Source: Rhodanobacter sp. Root480 (GTDB taxonomy: Bacteria; Pseudomonadota; Gammaproteobacteria; Xanthomonadales; Rhodanobacteraceae). Taken from it: DNA of 64,000 nt. The position numbers and the translations under genes were made by a program. Positions within the stretch are counted from its first letter, which is position 1. Every line of letters begins with the position of its first letter. Below the pieces are notes generated by a model, which saw only the letters and a program-made list of their open reading frames with translations, ran no database searches and was not told the origin of the DNA. The DNA is taken from the NCBI RefSeq assembly GCF_001426645.1, contig NZ_LMEX01000001.1:820755-884754 (forward strand), read 5' to 3'. Below, piece after piece: positions 27,040-36,075 of the stretch.

Positions 27040-27563
27040 AAACCCCGACCGACACGATTCACCACGACGAAATGGCGAGCCCGGTCGGCCGCCTGCAACT
27101 GGTGGCGGACGCCGATGGCCTGCGCGGCATCTGGTTCGAGCACGAGCGTGATCCGCTGGTCATCCCGCCGCACTGGATTCGGGTGACCGCGGCGCATGCC
27201 TCGGCGCCGATCGCTATCGCCCGCGCCCAGCTGACGGAATACTTCGCCGGTAAACGCCGCCAGTTCGACCTGCCGCTGCACCCGATAGGCACGCCGTTTC
27301 AGCTTGAGGTGTGGGAGGAACTGGCACGCATCCCCTACGGCGTCACCATCAGCTACGCGGACCTGGCCCATCGCATCGGCCGGCCCCGCGCGATGCGGGC
27401 GGTAGGCGCCGCGAACGGCCGCAACCCGTTGCCGATCATCGTGCCGTGTCACCGCGTCATCGGCCGCGACGGCAGCCTCACCGGCTTCAGCGGCGGCCTG
27501 GAAATCAAGCGCCTGCTACTGGATCACGAACACGCGGCGCCGGCTGGCGACTTGTTCGCGTAG
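27036..27563 (+). CDS. ogt: Methylated-DNA-protein-cysteine methyltransferase
   Basis: 175 residues. Removes methyl groups from O6-methylguanine by transferring them irreversibly to its own Cys138 in IVPCHRVIG. Other family marks: [38 protein letters not shown], and [15 protein letters not shown] at the end. It begins inside the Ada-AlkA stop (ATGA), so the two are translated together and very likely induced by alkylation through the fused regulator. A REP pair follows. Confidence 0.95.
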   Translation: MKTPTDTIHHDEMASPVGRLQLVADADGLRGIWFEHERDPLVIPPHWIRVTAAHASAPIAIARAQLTEYFAGKRRQFDLPLHPIGTPFQLEVWEELARIPYGVTISYADLAHRIGRPRAMRAVGAANGRNPLPIIVPCHRVIGRDGSLTGFSGGLEIKRLLLDHEHAAPAGDLFA

Positions 27564-27586
27564 TTTCTGTTTGTCTGCGCAATCCC

Positions 27587-27667
27587 TGTAGGAGCGGCTT
27601 CAGCCGCGATGCTCTTGCCCTGGTGTCAGCAGGTGCGAAAAGCGTCGCGGCTGAAGCCGCTCCTACA
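27587..27667. repeat. REP pair (BIME) after ogt
   Basis: TGTAGGAGCGGCTTCAGCCG and its near-perfect inverted partner (CGGCTGAAGCCGCTCCTACA) lie 35 bases apart between two convergent genes. The TAGGAGCGGCTTCAGCCGCGA type is widespread in Pseudomonas and Xanthomonadales genomes. Confidence 0.85.
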
Positions 27668-27682
27668 AAAAGTGCCTGGCTT

Positions 27683-28132
27683 TCACCCGCCGCTGTTTGC
27701 CGGCGCCGGTGCCGGCGGCGGCACCGGCACGCCCCAGTAGCTATCGATCAGGCTTTGCTGCTGGGCGCGGTCACGGTCGCGCCGTGCATCGTCCGCACGG
27801 TCGAACTGCCGGCCGGCAGACGGATTGTTCGCATAGGGCTGCCGGGCCACGTCCGACACACCTTGCTGCAGTTGTCCGCGCAGCTGGCTTTGCTGGAATT
27901 CCTTGCGCAGTTGCTGTTGCTGCACCTGCTGCTGGAATTGCAAATTGGGCCGCGGCGGGATGGGTGCCACCCGCAGCGACGGCGCGGTTTTCGGCACCGG
28001 CGGCGTGGCGGGTTTGCGCTGCACGGATTGTTGCGGCGCGGCCAACGCAATGCCAAGCGGCAACGCCAGGCTGAGGCCGGCGAGCCAGCGGATGCGTGCG
28101 TCAAAACGTGTGCGTAGCCATGTCATGGTCAT
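27683..28132 (-). CDS. Gln-rich exported protein of unknown function
   Basis: 149 residues. Signal peptide-like N-terminus (IRWLAGLSLALPLGIALAAP), then a Pro-rich stretch, a Gln-rich helical part (QFQQQVQQQQLRKEFQQSQL) and a Pro/Ala tail PVPPPAPAPANSGG. No family was recognised. Starts at 28132 or 28126 are possible; neither has a clear Shine-Dalgarno. It is divergent from the phosphodiesterase gene (53 bases between starts), so the promoters overlap. The low-complexity sequence makes it fast-evolving. Confidence 0.6.
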   Translation of the reverse strand: MTMTWLRTRFDARIRWLAGLSLALPLGIALAAPQQSVQRKPATPPVPKTAPSLRVAPIPPRPNLQFQQQVQQQQLRKEFQQSQLRGQLQQGVSDVARQPYANNPSAGRQFDRADDARRDRDRAQQQSLIDSYWGVPVPPPAPAPANSGG

Positions 28133-28184
28133 GCATCTGCGCGATCATGGAGGAATCATTCCGCTCCATTTTCAGGCATCGCAC

Positions 28185-29453
28185 ATGAACATCCTGTTTC
28201 GCCTGCTGTGCGCGCTGCTGCTGGCGCTCGGCGCCGGCTGCGCCACGCAGCCGCCCAGCGCGGGCAAAACCGCCGGTACACATCCGCTCCTGCTGATCTC
28301 GATCGACGGCTACCGTCCCGACTACCTCACGCGAGGCTTGAGCCCCACCCTGGCGATGCTGGCGCGCGACGGCGTGCGGGCGCAATCGATGCAGCCCTCG
28401 TTTCCGTCGCTGACGTTTCCGAACCACTACACGCTGGTCACCGGCCTGCGCCCGGATCACCACGGCGTGGTCAACAACACCATGTTCGATCCCGAATTGG
28501 GCAAGTTTTCGCTGGGCAATCGGCGGGCGGTGAGCGACGGCCGCTGGTGGGATCAGGGCACGCCGATCTGGGAGACCGCCGACCGCCACGGCCTGCGCAC
28601 CGCCACCATGTTCTGGCCCGGTTCGGAAGCGGATATCCACGGCCACCATCCGGATTACTGGAAGCCGTACGACGGCGCCGTCACACCCGACCAGCGCGTG
28701 GATCAGGTGCTGGCCTGGCTGGATCTGCCCGCAGACCAGCGGCCGGGTTTTCTCACCCTGTATTTCGATGGCGTCGACCACGCCGGCCATCATCACGGCC
28801 CGGATTCACCGCAGGTGGACGACGCGCTGCGCCAAACCGACGCCGCGCTGGCGCGGCTGGTGAAGGGTTTGCGGCAGCGCGGCCTGTTCGACCGCATCAA
28901 CCTGATCGTGCTGTCCGACCACGGCATGGCCAGCGTGCCGCTGCAGAACAGCGTGCTGATCGACAAGCTGATCCCGCTGGATCAGGTACAGACGGTGAGC
29001 CTGGGCGTGCTGGCCGGCTTCAATCCCTTGTCCGATTCGCCCGCCGCGCAGGCCGCGTTCACCCGCATCGAGAAGAAACTGAAGCAACCGCAGCCGAACA
29101 TGGATTGCTGGGACAAGACCCGCGTACCGGCGCGCCTCGCCTACGGCCACAACGCCCGTGTGCCGCAACTGCTGTGTTCGGCGCACGTGGGTTGGCGCAT
29201 CACCACCACGGCGTACATGACCAGCCACAAGGGCCGCGTCAGCGTGGGCGAGCATGGCTACGACAATGCGGCGCCCGCCATGCAGGCGTTGTTCGTGGCG
29301 CACGGGCCGGATTTTCGCGCGGGCCTCACCGTGGCCCCGTTCGCGAACGTGGATGTCTATCCGCTGATGGCACGCCTGCTGGGCATCCCCGCGCTGCCAA
29401 ACGATGGTGATTACACGGCGGTGGAGGACATGCTGCGTCCGGCGTCACGCTGA
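28185..29453 (+). CDS. Lipoprotein nucleotide pyrophosphatase/phosphodiesterase (alkaline phosphatase superfamily)
   Basis: 422 residues. Lipobox LGAGC with lipidated Cys19. The NPP-type fold follows: LLISIDGYRPDYL (first metal Asp), PSFPSLTFPNHYTLVTGLRP with the nucleophile Thr, FDGVDHAGHHHGPDS, VLSDHGMASV, and the late GEHGYDN. These two-zinc ectoenzymes hydrolyse phosphodiester or pyrophosphate bonds of nucleotides or lipids at the cell surface; the substrate is not determinable here. No strong Shine-Dalgarno; the lipobox sets the start. Confidence 0.92.
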   Translation: MNILFRLLCALLLALGAGCATQPPSAGKTAGTHPLLLISIDGYRPDYLTRGLSPTLAMLARDGVRAQSMQPSFPSLTFPNHYTLVTGLRPDHHGVVNNTMFDPELGKFSLGNRRAVSDGRWWDQGTPIWETADRHGLRTATMFWPGSEADIHGHHPDYWKPYDGAVTPDQRVDQVLAWLDLPADQRPGFLTLYFDGVDHAGHHHGPDSPQVDDALRQTDAALARLVKGLRQRGLFDRINLIVLSDHGMASVPLQNSVLIDKLIPLDQVQTVSLGVLAGFNPLSDSPAAQAAFTRIEKKLKQPQPNMDCWDKTRVPARLAYGHNARVPQLLCSAHVGWRITTTAYMTSHKGRVSVGEHGYDNAAPAMQALFVAHGPDFRAGLTVAPFANVDVYPLMARLLGIPALPNDGDYTAVEDMLRPASR

Positions 29454-29586
29454 TACCTGGGGAACGGCCGCCACCCACCTTCCCGCAAGTTACACTTGCC
29501 CGCTTGTCTCCACGTCATCGCCGCCGGCGACCGTGCCCACCGACGCCATGGCGCGGGGCACGCTGCCGCAACGGCAAGATTGCCCT

Positions 29587-32500
29587 ATGTCGAAATCCCT
29601 GCCGCACCCGCCCCTGCCCACCACCCCGAAACAGCGCCGCTACTGGTCGCCACCGGATGGCTCGGCGCGCGCGCTGCTGATCGCGGAAACCGCCCGTGCG
29701 CATCCGGGGCTGGTGGTCGCGGTGACGCGCGACACCCAACGCGCCCGCGCGCTGGAAGACGAGCTGCGCGTGTTCAGCAGCGGCTTGCCCGTGCTGCATT
29801 TCCCCGACTGGGAAACCCTGCCCTACGACGCGTTCAGCCCGCATCCGGAGATCGTGTCGCAGCGCATCGCCACGCTGTACCGGTTGCCGAGTATCCAGCG
29901 CGGCGTGCTGGTGGTGCCGGTGGCCACGCTGATGCAGCGGATCGCCCCGCGCAGTCACATCACCGGCGCGGGCCTGGTATTGGACAAGGGCCAGAAACTG
30001 GACCTGGCGCACGAGCAGCGGCGGCTGGAAGCCTCCGGCTACCGGCACGTGCCGCAGGTCGCCGAGCCGGGTGATTTCGCGGTGCGTGGCGCGCTGATCG
30101 ACATCTACCCGATGGGCAGCGACATGCCCTACCGCATCGAGTTGTTCGATGACGAAGTGGAGTCGATCCGCAGCTTCGATCCCGAAAGCCAGCGCTCGCA
30201 ACAGCAGGTGGAAAAGATCGAGCTGCTGCCCGCGCGCGAATTCCCGCTCACCGAGGAATCGGCCAAGTCATTCCGCAGCAACCTGCGCGAGCGCTTCCCC
30301 ATCGACGTGCGCCGCTGCCCGCTGTACCAGGACATCAAGGAAGGCGTCACGCCCGGCGGCATCGAGTACTACCTGCCATTGTTCTTCGAGCAAACCGCCA
30401 CGCTGTTCGACTATCTCGCCGACGATGCGTTGTTCGTGCTGGGCGAAGGCGCGGGCGAAGCGGCCGACCAGTTCTGGGCGCAGACCGCCGAACGCTACGA
30501 CCAGCGCGCCCATGACATCGAGCGCCCGGTGCTGCCGCCGGCCGAGCTGTATCTGCCGCCGGAGCAATGGCGCGCCCAGCTCAACAAGCGGCTGCGGGTG
30601 GAAGTGGTCGAACCCGGCCACGAGCATGCCGTGGCCGTGGGCACCCAGCCTGCGCCGGAGCTGCCGCTCAATCGCAAGGGTGAAGAACCCGGTACCTCGC
30701 TGCGGCATTTTCTGGCCAGCTATCCGGGGCGCGTGCTGATCGCCGCGGATTCGGCAGGTAGGCGCGAGGCGTTGATCGAGACATTGGCGGCGACGGGGTT
30801 GAAGCCCGAAGCCGTCGAGAGCTGGCAATCCTTTCTCCTCCCCCTGCAAGCAGGGGGAGGTCGGGAGGGGGTTGCTCCGGCCGGCGCAGAAGCAACATCA
30901 AAAGCACCCCTCCCCAACCCTCCCCTGCTTGCAGGGGAGGGAGCAAAGTTCGCCATCACCATTGCCGGGCTTGAGCAGGGCTTTGCGCTCACCAAGCCAC
31001 CGATCACCGTGCTCACCGAGCGCGAGCTTTATGGCGAACGGGTGCGCAGCGAGCGCGACCGCAAGCGCCGCCGCGGCACCGCGCGTGATCCGGACAGCAT
31101 CATCCGCGATCTCACCGAACTCACCATCGGCGCGCCGATCGTGCACGTCGATCACGGCGTGGGCCGCTACCAGGGCCTGGTGTCGATGGATGTGGGCGGC
31201 ATGGATGGCGAGTTCCTCACCATCGAATACGCCAAGGGCGACAAGCTGTACGTGCCGGTGGCGCAACTGGGCCTGGTCAGCCGCTACTCCGGCACCGCGC
31301 CGGAGCTGGCCCCTCTGCATTCGCTGGGTGGCGATGCGTGGGAACGCGCACGCAAGAAGGCCGCCGAGAAAGTACGCGACGTGGCGGCCGAGCTGCTGGC
31401 GATCTACGCCCAGCGCGAGGCGCGCGGCGGCGAGTCGATGCCGATCGATCGGCAGATGGTGGAAGAGTTCGGTCGCGGTTTTCCGTTCGAGGAAACGCCC
31501 GATCAGGAAAGCGCGATCGAAGCCGTGCTGAACGACCTGGCCGCACCGCGCGCGATGGACCGGGTGATCTGCGGCGACGTGGGCTTCGGCAAGACGGAAG
31601 TTGCCCTGCGCGCCGCGTTCGCCGCCGCCACCGCCGGTCGGCAGGTGGCCGTGCTGGTGCCCACCACGCTGCTGGCGCAGCAGCATTACCGCAATTTCGC
31701 CGACCGCTTCGCCGACTGGCCGGTGCGCGTGGATGTGCTGTCGCGCTTCAAGTCCAGCAAGGAAGTGAACGAGGCGCTGAAGCGCCTGGCTGACGGCCAG
31801 ATCGACGTGATCGTGGGCACGCACAAGTTGCTGATGCCCGACGTGAAGTTCAAGAATCTCGGCCTGGTGATCGTGGACGAGGAGCAGCGTTTCGGCGTGC
31901 GCCAGAAGGAGCAGCTGAAAAAGCTGCGCGCCGAAGTCGACCTGCTGACGATGACCGCCACGCCGATCCCGCGCACGCTCAACATGGCCATGGCCGGCCT
32001 GCGCGACCTGTCGTTGATCGCCACCCCGCCCGCCCACCGCACCGCCGTGCGCACGTTCATTGCGGCGTGGGACCCGGCCACCATCCGCGAGGCACTGCAG
32101 CGCGAGCTGTCGCGTGGCGGCCAGGTGTATTTCCTGCACAACGAGGTGCAGAGCATCGAGCGCACCGTGCGCGAGCTGGAGGAGCTGGTGCCCGAGGCGC
32201 GCATCCGCATCGCCCACGGCCAGATGCCGGAGCGCGAGCTGGAAAGCGTGATGGCCGACTTCCACCGCCAGCGCTTCAACGTGCTGGCCTGCACCACGAT
32301 CATCGAAACCGGCATCGACATCCCCACCGCCAACACCATCATCATCGACCGCGCCGACCGTTTCGGCCTGGCGCAGCTGCATCAGCTGCGCGGTCGCGTG
32401 GGCCGCTCGCACCACCGCGCCTACGCGTACCTGATCGTGCCGGACCACCGCTCGATCACCGCCGACGCGCAGAAGCGGCTCGAGGCGCTGGCCTCGCTGG

Positions 32501-33138
32501 AGGAACTGGGCGCGGGCTTCACCCTGGCCACGCACGACCTCGAGATCCGCGGTGCCGGCGAACTGCTGGGCGATGAACAATCCGGCCAGATCCAGGAAAT
32601 CGGCTTCGGCCTCTACACCGAGCTGCTGGACCGCGCGGTGCGCGCACTGAAATCCGGCAAGGTGCCCGACTTCGACTTGAGCAGCGAACACGAGACCGAA
32701 GTGGAACTGCACCTGCCGGTGCTGATCCCCGACGATTACCTGCCGGACGTGCACACCCGCCTGACGCTGTACAAGCGCATCGCCAGCGCCCGCAACGAAG
32801 CCGACCTGCGCGACCTTCAGGTGGAAATGATCGACCGTTTCGGATTGTTGCCGCCGCCGGCCAAGCAGCTGTTCGCGGTGGCCACGCTGAAACTGATGGC
32901 CACGCCGCTGGGCATCCGCAAGCTGGATCTGGGCGCCAGCGGCGGACGCATCGTGTTCCGCGAGAAGCCCGAGATCAATCCGATGACCATCATCAACCTG
33001 ATCCAGCGCCAGCCGCGCATCTACAAGCTGGATGGCCAGGACAAGCTGAAGATCATCATGGATCTGCCGGGCGCGACGGAGCGCGTGCGGGCGGCACAGG
33101 AATTGCTGGTGACGTTGGGCGCGCGGCGGCCGGGTTGA
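29587..33138 (+). CDS. mfd: Transcription-repair coupling factor Mfd, with a repeat-derived insertion
   Basis: 1183 residues (E. coli 1148). Mfd removes stalled RNA polymerase and recruits UvrA. UvrB-like N-terminal module (1 to about 340), middle domain, RNA polymerase-interacting CarD-like domain (IVHVDHGVGRYQGLVSMD, near 515-535), then the SF2 translocase with Walker A GFGKT (Lys669) and DEEQ (Asp764), RecG-like motifs (QLHQLRGRVGRS) and the C-terminal autoinhibitory domain. Residues about 417-452 are encoded by an inserted pair of hairpins, PLQAGGGREG to PPLLAGEG; this accounts for the extra length. The frame remains open, so the gene probably functions. Confidence 0.97.
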   Translation: MSKSLPHPPLPTTPKQRRYWSPPDGSARALLIAETARAHPGLVVAVTRDTQRARALEDELRVFSSGLPVLHFPDWETLPYDAFSPHPEIVSQRIATLYRLPSIQRGVLVVPVATLMQRIAPRSHITGAGLVLDKGQKLDLAHEQRRLEASGYRHVPQVAEPGDFAVRGALIDIYPMGSDMPYRIELFDDEVESIRSFDPESQRSQQQVEKIELLPAREFPLTEESAKSFRSNLRERFPIDVRRCPLYQDIKEGVTPGGIEYYLPLFFEQTATLFDYLADDALFVLGEGAGEAADQFWAQTAERYDQRAHDIERPVLPPAELYLPPEQWRAQLNKRLRVEVVEPGHEHAVAVGTQPAPELPLNRKGEEPGTSLRHFLASYPGRVLIAADSAGRREALIETLAATGLKPEAVESWQSFLLPLQAGGGREGVAPAGAEATSKAPLPNPPLLAGEGAKFAITIAGLEQGFALTKPPITVLTERELYGERVRSERDRKRRRGTARDPDSIIRDLTELTIGAPIVHVDHGVGRYQGLVSMDVGGMDGEFLTIEYAKGDKLYVPVAQLGLVSRYSGTAPELAPLHSLGGDAWERARKKAAEKVRDVAAELLAIYAQREARGGESMPIDRQMVEEFGRGFPFEETPDQESAIEAVLNDLAAPRAMDRVICGDVGFGKTEVALRAAFAAATAGRQVAVLVPTTLLAQQHYRNFADRFADWPVRVDVLSRFKSSKEVNEALKRLADGQIDVIVGTHKLLMPDVKFKNLGLVIVDEEQRFGVRQKEQLKKLRAEVDLLTMTATPIPRTLNMAMAGLRDLSLIATPPAHRTAVRTFIAAWDPATIREALQRELSRGGQVYFLHNEVQSIERTVRELEELVPEARIRIAHGQMPERELESVMADFHRQRFNVLACTTIIETGIDIPTANTIIIDRADRFGLAQLHQLRGRVGRSHHRAYAYLIVPDHRSITADAQKRLEALASLEELGAGFTLATHDLEIRGAGELLGDEQSGQIQEIGFGLYTELLDRAVRALKSGKVPDFDLSSEHETEVELHLPVLIPDDYLPDVHTRLTLYKRIASARNEADLRDLQVEMIDRFGLLPPPAKQLFAVATLKLMATPLGIRKLDLGASGGRIVFREKPEINPMTIINLIQRQPRIYKLDGQDKLKIIMDLPGATERVRAAQELLVTLGARRPG
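30837..30941. repeat. REP-like pair inserted in frame within mfd
   Basis: Two hairpins facing each other: 30837-30860 (stem CCTCCCCCTG/CAGGGGGAGG, loop CAAG) and 30918-30941 (stem CCCTCCCCTG/CAGGGGAGGG, loop CTTG). Flanking GGGAGGGGGTTGCT and AGCACCCCTCCCC are also inverted relatives. Same architecture as intergenic repeat pairs in this window. Confidence 0.85.
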
Positions 33139-33157
33139 AGCGTGGTCCAAACAAGCC

Positions 33158-33239
33158 GTCATTCCAGCGAAAGCTGGAATCCAGTGCCTTCATGCAGTGA
33201 CCGGGAGTCGCTGGATCCCAGCTTTCGCTGGGATGACGG
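33158..33239. repeat. REP pair (BIME) after mfd
   Basis: Hairpin ATTCCAGC-GAAA-GCTGGAAT (33161-33180) and inverted partner ATCCCAGC-TTTC-GCTGGGAT (33215-33234), each flanked by GTCA and ATCCAG in mirror order. Lies between the convergent mfd and HAD genes and may end transcription of both. Confidence 0.85.
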
Positions 33240-33287
33240 CAATGGCCTGTTTCGCCAGGACAACGCGCGAGCCTCGATCAGCGCACC

Positions 33288-33953
33288 CTAAGCATCAGCC
33301 GCCAGAGCTGCCGCGGCTTCATTGATAAACCCGGCCAGCTCACCCGGATCATTGGCGATGGCAGTCGCCCCGGCCAACGTCAACTCCTCGCGGCTGCCAA
33401 AACCCCACAGCACGCCAAACCCGCGCACCCGGTTCGCCACCGCGCCCTCGATGTCGAAACGGCGGTCGCCGATCATCACCGCATGTTCTGGCGCAGATCG
33501 GAAATCGGCCAGCGCGGCAGCGATCATCGATGCCTTCTCGCAATGCGGATTGCCCGGCTCCGGGCCATACACATGCTGGAAAGCCGCGCCGAACGGCAGG
33601 CTTTCCACGATCGGCAACGCGTGCAGCCGCGGTTTGCTGGTGACCACCGCCAGTTGATGGCCGGCCGCCTGCAGTCCCTCGATCAACGGCGCCAGCCCCG
33701 GATACACGGCGTGCTCGCGCCAGCCGATGGCGGTGAACCGATCGTGGTAATGGCCGATGGCGGCAGTGACTTTCGCCGCATCGTTGTCCATCAGCGCGGC
33801 GAAGCCCTGGTGCAGCGGCGGACCGATCCAGTCGCGCAAGGCCTCGGGCGTGGGTGCGGGCACCTGCATCTGCACCAGCGCATGGCGGATGCAGCTGAAG
33901 ATGCCCAGCTCCGAATCGATCAGGGTGCCATCGAGGTCGAACAGGCAAAGCAT
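33288..33953 (-). CDS. HAD-superfamily hydrolase, phosphoglycolate phosphatase-like
   Basis: 221 residues. HAD motifs: LFDLDGTLIDSE (nucleophile Asp6, acid/base Asp8), VVTSKPR (motif II), Lys near KASMIAAAL (motif III) and MIGDRRFDIEGA (motif IV). A helical cap sits after motif I, as in subfamily I phosphatases related to Gph. The substrate is uncertain. Its start overlaps the pgk stop by one base (TAATG), so it is translated with Pgk; clearing a toxic phosphate side product of glycolysis is a plausible but unproven role. Confidence 0.88.
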   Translation of the reverse strand: MLCLFDLDGTLIDSELGIFSCIRHALVQMQVPAPTPEALRDWIGPPLHQGFAALMDNDAAKVTAAIGHYHDRFTAIGWREHAVYPGLAPLIEGLQAAGHQLAVVTSKPRLHALPIVESLPFGAAFQHVYGPEPGNPHCEKASMIAAALADFRSAPEHAVMIGDRRFDIEGAVANRVRGFGVLWGFGSREELTLAGATAIANDPGELAGFINEAAAALAADA

Positions 33954-35131
33954 TACTTCGACGCCCGCGCCTTCAGTGCGGTGACCGCCGGCAGCTCCTT
34001 GCCCTCCAGGAATTCCAGGAACGCGCCGCCGCCGGTGGAGATGTAGGAGACCTCATCGGCGATGCCGTACTTGTCCACCGCGGCCAGCGTGTCGCCGCCA
34101 CCGGCGATCGAGAACGCCGGCGAGGCGGCGATGGCGCGCGCCAGGGTTTCGGTGCCCTTGCCGAACGCGTCGAACTCGAACACGCCGACCGGACCGTTCC
34201 ACACCACCGTGCCCGCCTTGGCGATCAGCTCGGCATACATCTGCGCGGTGCGCGGGCCGATGTCCAGGATCATCTCGTCATCGTGCACCTCGTCGACCGC
34301 CTTCACCGTGGCCGGTGCCTGCGCCGAGAACGTGGGCGCCACCACCACGTCGACCGGCATCGGCACTTCGGCACCGCGCGCCTTGGCGTCGGCCAGCACT
34401 TTCTTGGCGGCGTCGATCAGATCGGCTTCGTACAGCGAATTGCCGATCGGCAAACCCATCGCCGCGATGAAGGTGTTGGCGATGCCGCCGCCCACGATGA
34501 GCTGGTCGACCTTGCCGATGAGGTTGTCGAGCAAGGTCAGCTTGGTCGATACCTTGGAGCCGGCCACGATCGCCAGCAGCGGCCGCGCGGGTTGCTCCAG
34601 CGCCTTGCCCAGCGCGTCCAGTTCGGCCGACAGCAACGGGCCGGCGGCGGCAACCGGGGCAAACTTGATCACGCCATGGGTGGAGGCCTGCGCGCGGTGC
34701 GCGGTGCCGAACGCGTCCATCACGAAGATGTCGCACAGCGCGGCATATTTCTGCGCCAGCGCGTCGTCGTCCTTGCCCTCGCCCACGTTCATGCGGCAGT
34801 TTTCCAGCACCACCACCTCGCCGCTGGCGACCTCGACGCCGTCGAGGTAATCGGCTACCAGCCGTACCGGCGTACCGAGCTGCTCGCCCAGCCAGGTGGC
34901 CACCGGCGCCAGCGAGGACTCGGCATCGAACTGACCTTCCTTCGGGCGGCCCAGGTGCGACAGCACCAGCACCTTGGCGCCGGCATCGCGAGCGGCACGG
35001 ATCGTGGGCAGGGCGGCGTCGAGGCGCTGGGTGGAAGTGATGTGGCCGTTGTCGATCGGCACGTTCAGGTCTTCGCGGATCAATACGCGCTTGTCGCGCA
35101 GATCAAGATCGCTCATGCGGGTGACGGACAC
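33953..35131 (-). CDS. pgk: Phosphoglycerate kinase
   Basis: 392 residues, normal length. Reversible transfer of phosphate from 1,3-bisphosphoglycerate to ADP in glycolysis. Hallmarks: [14 protein letters not shown] near the N-terminus, [37 protein letters not shown], and C-terminal nucleotide-binding [13 protein letters not shown] with [19 protein letters not shown] start at 35131 is preferred because GGAG lies 7 bases upstream and the resulting [11 protein letters not shown] matches the E. coli start (MSVIKMTDLDL); the ATG at 35116 has no ribosome site. The HAD phosphatase is coupled downstream. Confidence 0.97.
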   Translation of the reverse strand: MSVTRMSDLDLRDKRVLIREDLNVPIDNGHITSTQRLDAALPTIRAARDAGAKVLVLSHLGRPKEGQFDAESSLAPVATWLGEQLGTPVRLVADYLDGVEVASGEVVVLENCRMNVGEGKDDDALAQKYAALCDIFVMDAFGTAHRAQASTHGVIKFAPVAAAGPLLSAELDALGKALEQPARPLLAIVAGSKVSTKLTLLDNLIGKVDQLIVGGGIANTFIAAMGLPIGNSLYEADLIDAAKKVLADAKARGAEVPMPVDVVVAPTFSAQAPATVKAVDEVHDDEMILDIGPRTAQMYAELIAKAGTVVWNGPVGVFEFDAFGKGTETLARAIAASPAFSIAGGGDTLAAVDKYGIADEVSYISTGGGAFLEFLEGKELPAVTALKARASK

Positions 35132-35264
35132 GGCAGGACTCCAGTGATATGTTTGGACGACCGCCCGGACCAGGGGCGGCCGGGCAGGAACCGCCTATTG
35201 TCCGGCGCGGCCCGCGCTGACGCAAACCGGGACACCCTTCCGGACCACCCGCAGGAGCCGAGCC

Positions 35265-35921
35265 TTGAGCCCTACCCTGACCCTGTACGGTTATTGGCGC
35301 TCCAGCGCCGTCTACCGCGTACGCATCGCGCTGAACCTCAAGGCGCTGGATTACCACTACCAGCCGCTGCACCTGCTGCGCGACGGCGGCGAGCAGCACG
35401 GCGCCGATTACCGCGCCTTGAACCCGCAGCAACTGATCCCCTGCCTGCTCGACGGCGACCGCGCGATCACCCAGTCGCTGGCGATCATGGAATACCTGGA
35501 CGAGACCTTCCCCGAACCAGCCCTGCTGCCTGCCGACAGCCGCGGCCGCGCGCGGGTGCGCGAGCTGGCGATGGCAGTGGCCTGCGACATCCACCCGCTG
35601 GGCAACCTGCGCGTGCTGCAGCGCCTGGAAGCGCAGTTCGGTGCCGACGACGTGCAACGCGCGGAATGGTCGCGGCACTGGATCGCGACAGGGTTCGATG
35701 CGCTGGAAGCCATGTTGGCCGACAACCCCGCCACCGGTCGCTTCTGCCACGGCGACACGCCGGGCCTGGCCGACGCCTGCCTGGTGCCCCAGTTCTACAA
35801 CGCCTTGCGCTGGAAGCTGCCGCTGGAAAACTACCCCACGCTGCAACGCATCCACGCCGCCTGCAACGAGCTGGAGGCGTTCCAGCAGGCCGCGCCGGAA
35901 AGGCAGCCGGACGCCGTCTGA
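35265..35921 (+). CDS. maiA: Maleylacetoacetate isomerase (zeta-class GST)
   Basis: 218 residues. Zeta-class glutathione transferase fold: LYGYWRSSAVYRVRIALNLK with the SSxxxRVRIAL catalytic motif, NPQQLIPCLLDG, then TQSLAIMEYLDETFP. Converts maleylacetoacetate to fumarylacetoacetate using glutathione in tyrosine/homogentisate breakdown. A TTG start at 35265 is set by AGGAG 7 bases upstream and by the N-terminal match. Other homogentisate-pathway genes are not in the window. A REP hairpin follows. Confidence 0.92.
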   Translation: MSPTLTLYGYWRSSAVYRVRIALNLKALDYHYQPLHLLRDGGEQHGADYRALNPQQLIPCLLDGDRAITQSLAIMEYLDETFPEPALLPADSRGRARVRELAMAVACDIHPLGNLRVLQRLEAQFGADDVQRAEWSRHWIATGFDALEAMLADNPATGRFCHGDTPGLADACLVPQFYNALRWKLPLENYPTLQRIHAACNELEAFQQAAPERQPDAV

Positions 35922-35926
35922 CGATC

Positions 35927-36003
35927 CCTTCTCCCGCTCGCGGGAGAAGGTGCCCGACAGGGCGGATGAGGGCGCTCTTGCTCTGCGCCGTGAAAAGAGC
36001 CAC
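35927..36003. repeat. REP-like hairpin after maiA
   Basis: CCTTCTCCCGC / GCGGGAGAAGG (35927-35950), followed by GTGCCCGACAGGGCG and GGGCGCTCTTGCT, which match the copy near 1455-1505. Sits between convergent maiA and the universal stress protein gene. Confidence 0.75.
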
Positions 36004-36075
36004 CAGCGTGCAGAATATCGACCTTGTACGCTCACGCGGCATCGAGGGAGAGCTCAACTCAACCGGGGAGCGACA

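Noticed and set aside
30898-33162. 754-codon minus-strand frame opposite mfd
   Set aside because: Antisense of conserved translocase motifs; no recognisable protein.
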